Positions 5,251-6,125 of a stretch of 6,125 nucleotides of DNA are shown here, piece by piece. The first letter of the stretch is position 1, and each line of letters begins with the position of its first letter. Under the pieces are notes generated by a model. The model worked only from the letters and a program-made list of their open reading frames with translations. It had not been told where the DNA came from and searched no databases. This DNA is from Candidatus Rokubacteria bacterium RIFCSPLOWO2_02_FULL_72_37 (GTDB taxonomy: Bacteria > Methylomirabilota > Methylomirabilia > Rokubacteriales > CSP1-6). The stretch lies in contig MGCE01000132.1 in the NCBI GenBank assembly GCA_001790315.1, positions 1-6,125 of the forward strand, given 5' to 3'. Made by a program: the position numbers and the translations under genes.

Positions 5251-5592
5251 GTGAGCCACCACGCCGGTCTCTCGCCCGAGCGCTGGGCGGGCTTCTCGCT
5301 CGATCAGCAGGTGCTGATGATCGCCAACGAGATGCACCGCGCGGCGAAGCTCTCGGCGCCCGACGGGCGCGAGCGTGCGCGCAACGCCTACGCGCGCGTC
5401 CTGCAGCTCACCGATCTCACGATCGAGGTCAACCCCTGCCGTCCGCTCCGGCGGGAGCTGCTCCGCTGGCGCGACCTCGTGGCCGCCCTCTACGTCGCCC
5501 CGATCGCCGAGCCCGGAGCCCACGCCGCCGCCTTCCGCGCCCTGCTCCGCCTGACGCCCGAGGCGTCGAAGCAGCTCGCGCCCGGACGCTGA
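5251..5592 (+). CDS. small helical protein of unknown function, paired with DUF5674
   Basis: A 113-residue protein I cannot assign to a named family. It appears almost wholly alpha-helical and soluble: helix 1 around LDQQVLMIANEMHRAAKL (17-34), helix 2 around DGRERARNAYARVLQLTDLTIEV (split at 38-46 and 47-60), helix 3 around RPLRRELLRWRDLVAALYV (64-82), and a last helix near 90-108. There is no signal peptide, membrane segment, metal cluster or clear DNA-binding motif. The start is GTG at 5251, one base after the DUF5674 stop, preceded by a purine-rich GGGAGAAGGCGAGG (5228-5241) that is a good Shine-Dalgarno region. Longer readings in this frame overlap the DUF5674 gene and are arginine-rich noise. 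Codon use is strongly GC-ending like its neighbours, which supports a real gene. Tight coupling suggests that its product works with, or is dosed with, the DUF5674 protein. Confidence 0.8.
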   Translation: MSHHAGLSPERWAGFSLDQQVLMIANEMHRAAKLSAPDGRERARNAYARVLQLTDLTIEVNPCRPLRRELLRWRDLVAALYVAPIAEPGAHAAAFRALLRLTPEASKQLAPGR

Positions 5593-5595
5593 CGT

Positions 5596-5614
5596 CGCGC
5601 GGCGCTACCGCGCG
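5596..5614. terminator. perfect GC hairpin at a convergent gene junction
   Basis: CGCGCGG (5596-5602) and CCGCGCG (5608-5614) form a 7-bp all-GC stem with the 5-base loop CGCTA. It begins 4 bases after the plus-strand stop (5590-5592), and its loop contains the minus-strand TAG (5607-5605), so it serves the 3' ends of both converging genes. No T tract follows on either strand, so it is a hairpin-only, possibly bidirectional terminator or RNA-stability element rather than a classical terminator. Confidence 0.4.
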
Positions 5615-6125
5615 GCGAGGGCCTGCACGAAGCGGCGGGTGAAGCCCACGACGTCGCGGTCGAGCCGGCCCTCCGTGCGGCCGATCGCGATCTTCACGCT
5701 CACCACGAACGGACCCTCTTCGCTGAGGATCCGATCGTAGGCGCCGCGCAGCTCGTCCTCGGTGCGCGCTTCCATCGCCTTGTCGACGCCGGCGCCTCGG
5801 GCGATGGCCGCCAGATTCGAGCGGGCGGCGGTCGCCGTCGGCTGGCCGCCCGTGGTCTGGTGCACCTCGTTGTCCCAGATCACGAGCGCGTAGTTCTTCG
5901 GCGCCTGGGTGGCGATCGTGCAGAGCGAGCCGAGGTTCATCAGGAGGGAGCCGTCGCCGTCGAGGCAGACGACGCGGACGTCGGGCCGCGCCAGCGCGAT
6001 GCCGAGGCCCACGGAGGAGCACTGGCCCATGGAGCCGAAGATGTAGCAGTTGAGCGGACGGTCGGCGAGCTGCTGCAGCTCGAGCGACGCCTGGCCGAGA
6101 TTGGTGACGACGACCTCGTCGGCGA
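5605..6125 (-). CDS. TPP-binding decarboxylase subunit, sulfopyruvate/phosphonopyruvate decarboxylase beta-like (5' end cut by window edge)
   Basis: The frame stays open to the right edge and gives 172 residues up to the TAG at 5607-5605. Counting from the internal methionine encoded at 6030, the thiamine-diphosphate/Mg motif is GDGS (25-28) through WDN (52-54), spanning 5958-5869. It is preceded by TNLGQAS and GSMGQCSSVGLGIAL and followed by HQTTGGQPT. This arrangement is that of the pyrophosphate-binding half of 2-oxo-acid decarboxylases made as two short chains, as in sulfopyruvate decarboxylase (ComD/ComE) and close to phosphonopyruvate decarboxylase. Stand-alone beta chains are near 190 residues, so only about 10-20 residues are probably missing, and a pyrimidine-binding alpha chain is expected just past the right edge on the same strand. 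The internal ATG at 6030 is not the start, because conserved sequence continues upstream of it. Fold and cofactor are clear; the 2-oxo-acid substrate is not. Confidence 0.88.
   Translation of the reverse strand, partial: ADEVVVTNLGQASLELQQLADRPLNCYIFGSMGQCSSVGLGIALARPDVRVVCLDGDGSLLMNLGSLCTIATQAPKNYALVIWDNEVHQTTGGQPTATAARSNLAAIARGAGVDKAMEARTEDELRGAYDRILSEEGPFVVSVKIAIGRTEGRLDRDVVGFTRRFVQALAAR

Overview
The window is compact, GC-rich (about 70% by eye) bacterial chromosome, with six complete genes and one near-complete gene recognised, mostly separated by 1 to 45 bases. No tRNA, rRNA, IS element, CRISPR array or phage gene is visible, and there is no gene-free stretch over about 80 bases. The style (dense high-GC genes, several FAH-family hydrolases, DUF5674, a split TPP enzyme) would fit an uncultured soil or groundwater lineage such as Ca. 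Rokubacteria/Methylomirabilota, or a high-GC proteobacterium. This placement is a weak inference.

Layout. Bases 1-80 may hold the last residues of a plus-strand gene. FAH-family protein 1 (minus, 81-1016) is divergent from an enolase-superfamily gene of the mandelate racemase/muconate lactonizing type (plus, 1052-2161), with 35 bp between them. The enolase-superfamily gene converges on a tight minus-strand three-gene set: alpha/beta hydrolase (4848-4024), then a secreted seven-bladed virginiamycin-B-lyase/SMP-30-like beta-propeller (4013-3054), then FAH-family protein 2 (3049-2207). The hydrolase is divergent, over only 29 bp, from a plus-strand pair: a DUF5674 protein (4878-5249) and an unrecognised helical 113-residue protein (5251-5592). 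That pair converges on a TPP-binding decarboxylase-type subunit (minus, 5605 to the right edge, missing its first residues).

How the genes may work together. Enolase-superfamily acid-sugar dehydratases, FAH-family 2,4-diketo-acid hydrolases and SMP-30-fold lactonases recur together in non-phosphorylating acid-sugar routes such as those for L-rhamnonate or L-fuconate. The alpha/beta hydrolase and the TPP enzyme could act on ester, C-C or 2-oxo-acid intermediates. No dehydrogenase or transporter is visible here, so the substrate cannot be named.

The least expected signal is regulatory. Both divergent intergenic regions hold a single small AT island that reads as an overlapping -10 hexamer on each strand. 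Three of the four genes facing these islands have no Shine-Dalgarno sequence and start only a few bases past the predicted transcription start, which suggests symmetric bidirectional promoters giving leaderless or near-leaderless mRNAs. The DUF5674 plus 113-residue pair is the part of the gene content least explained by known biology.
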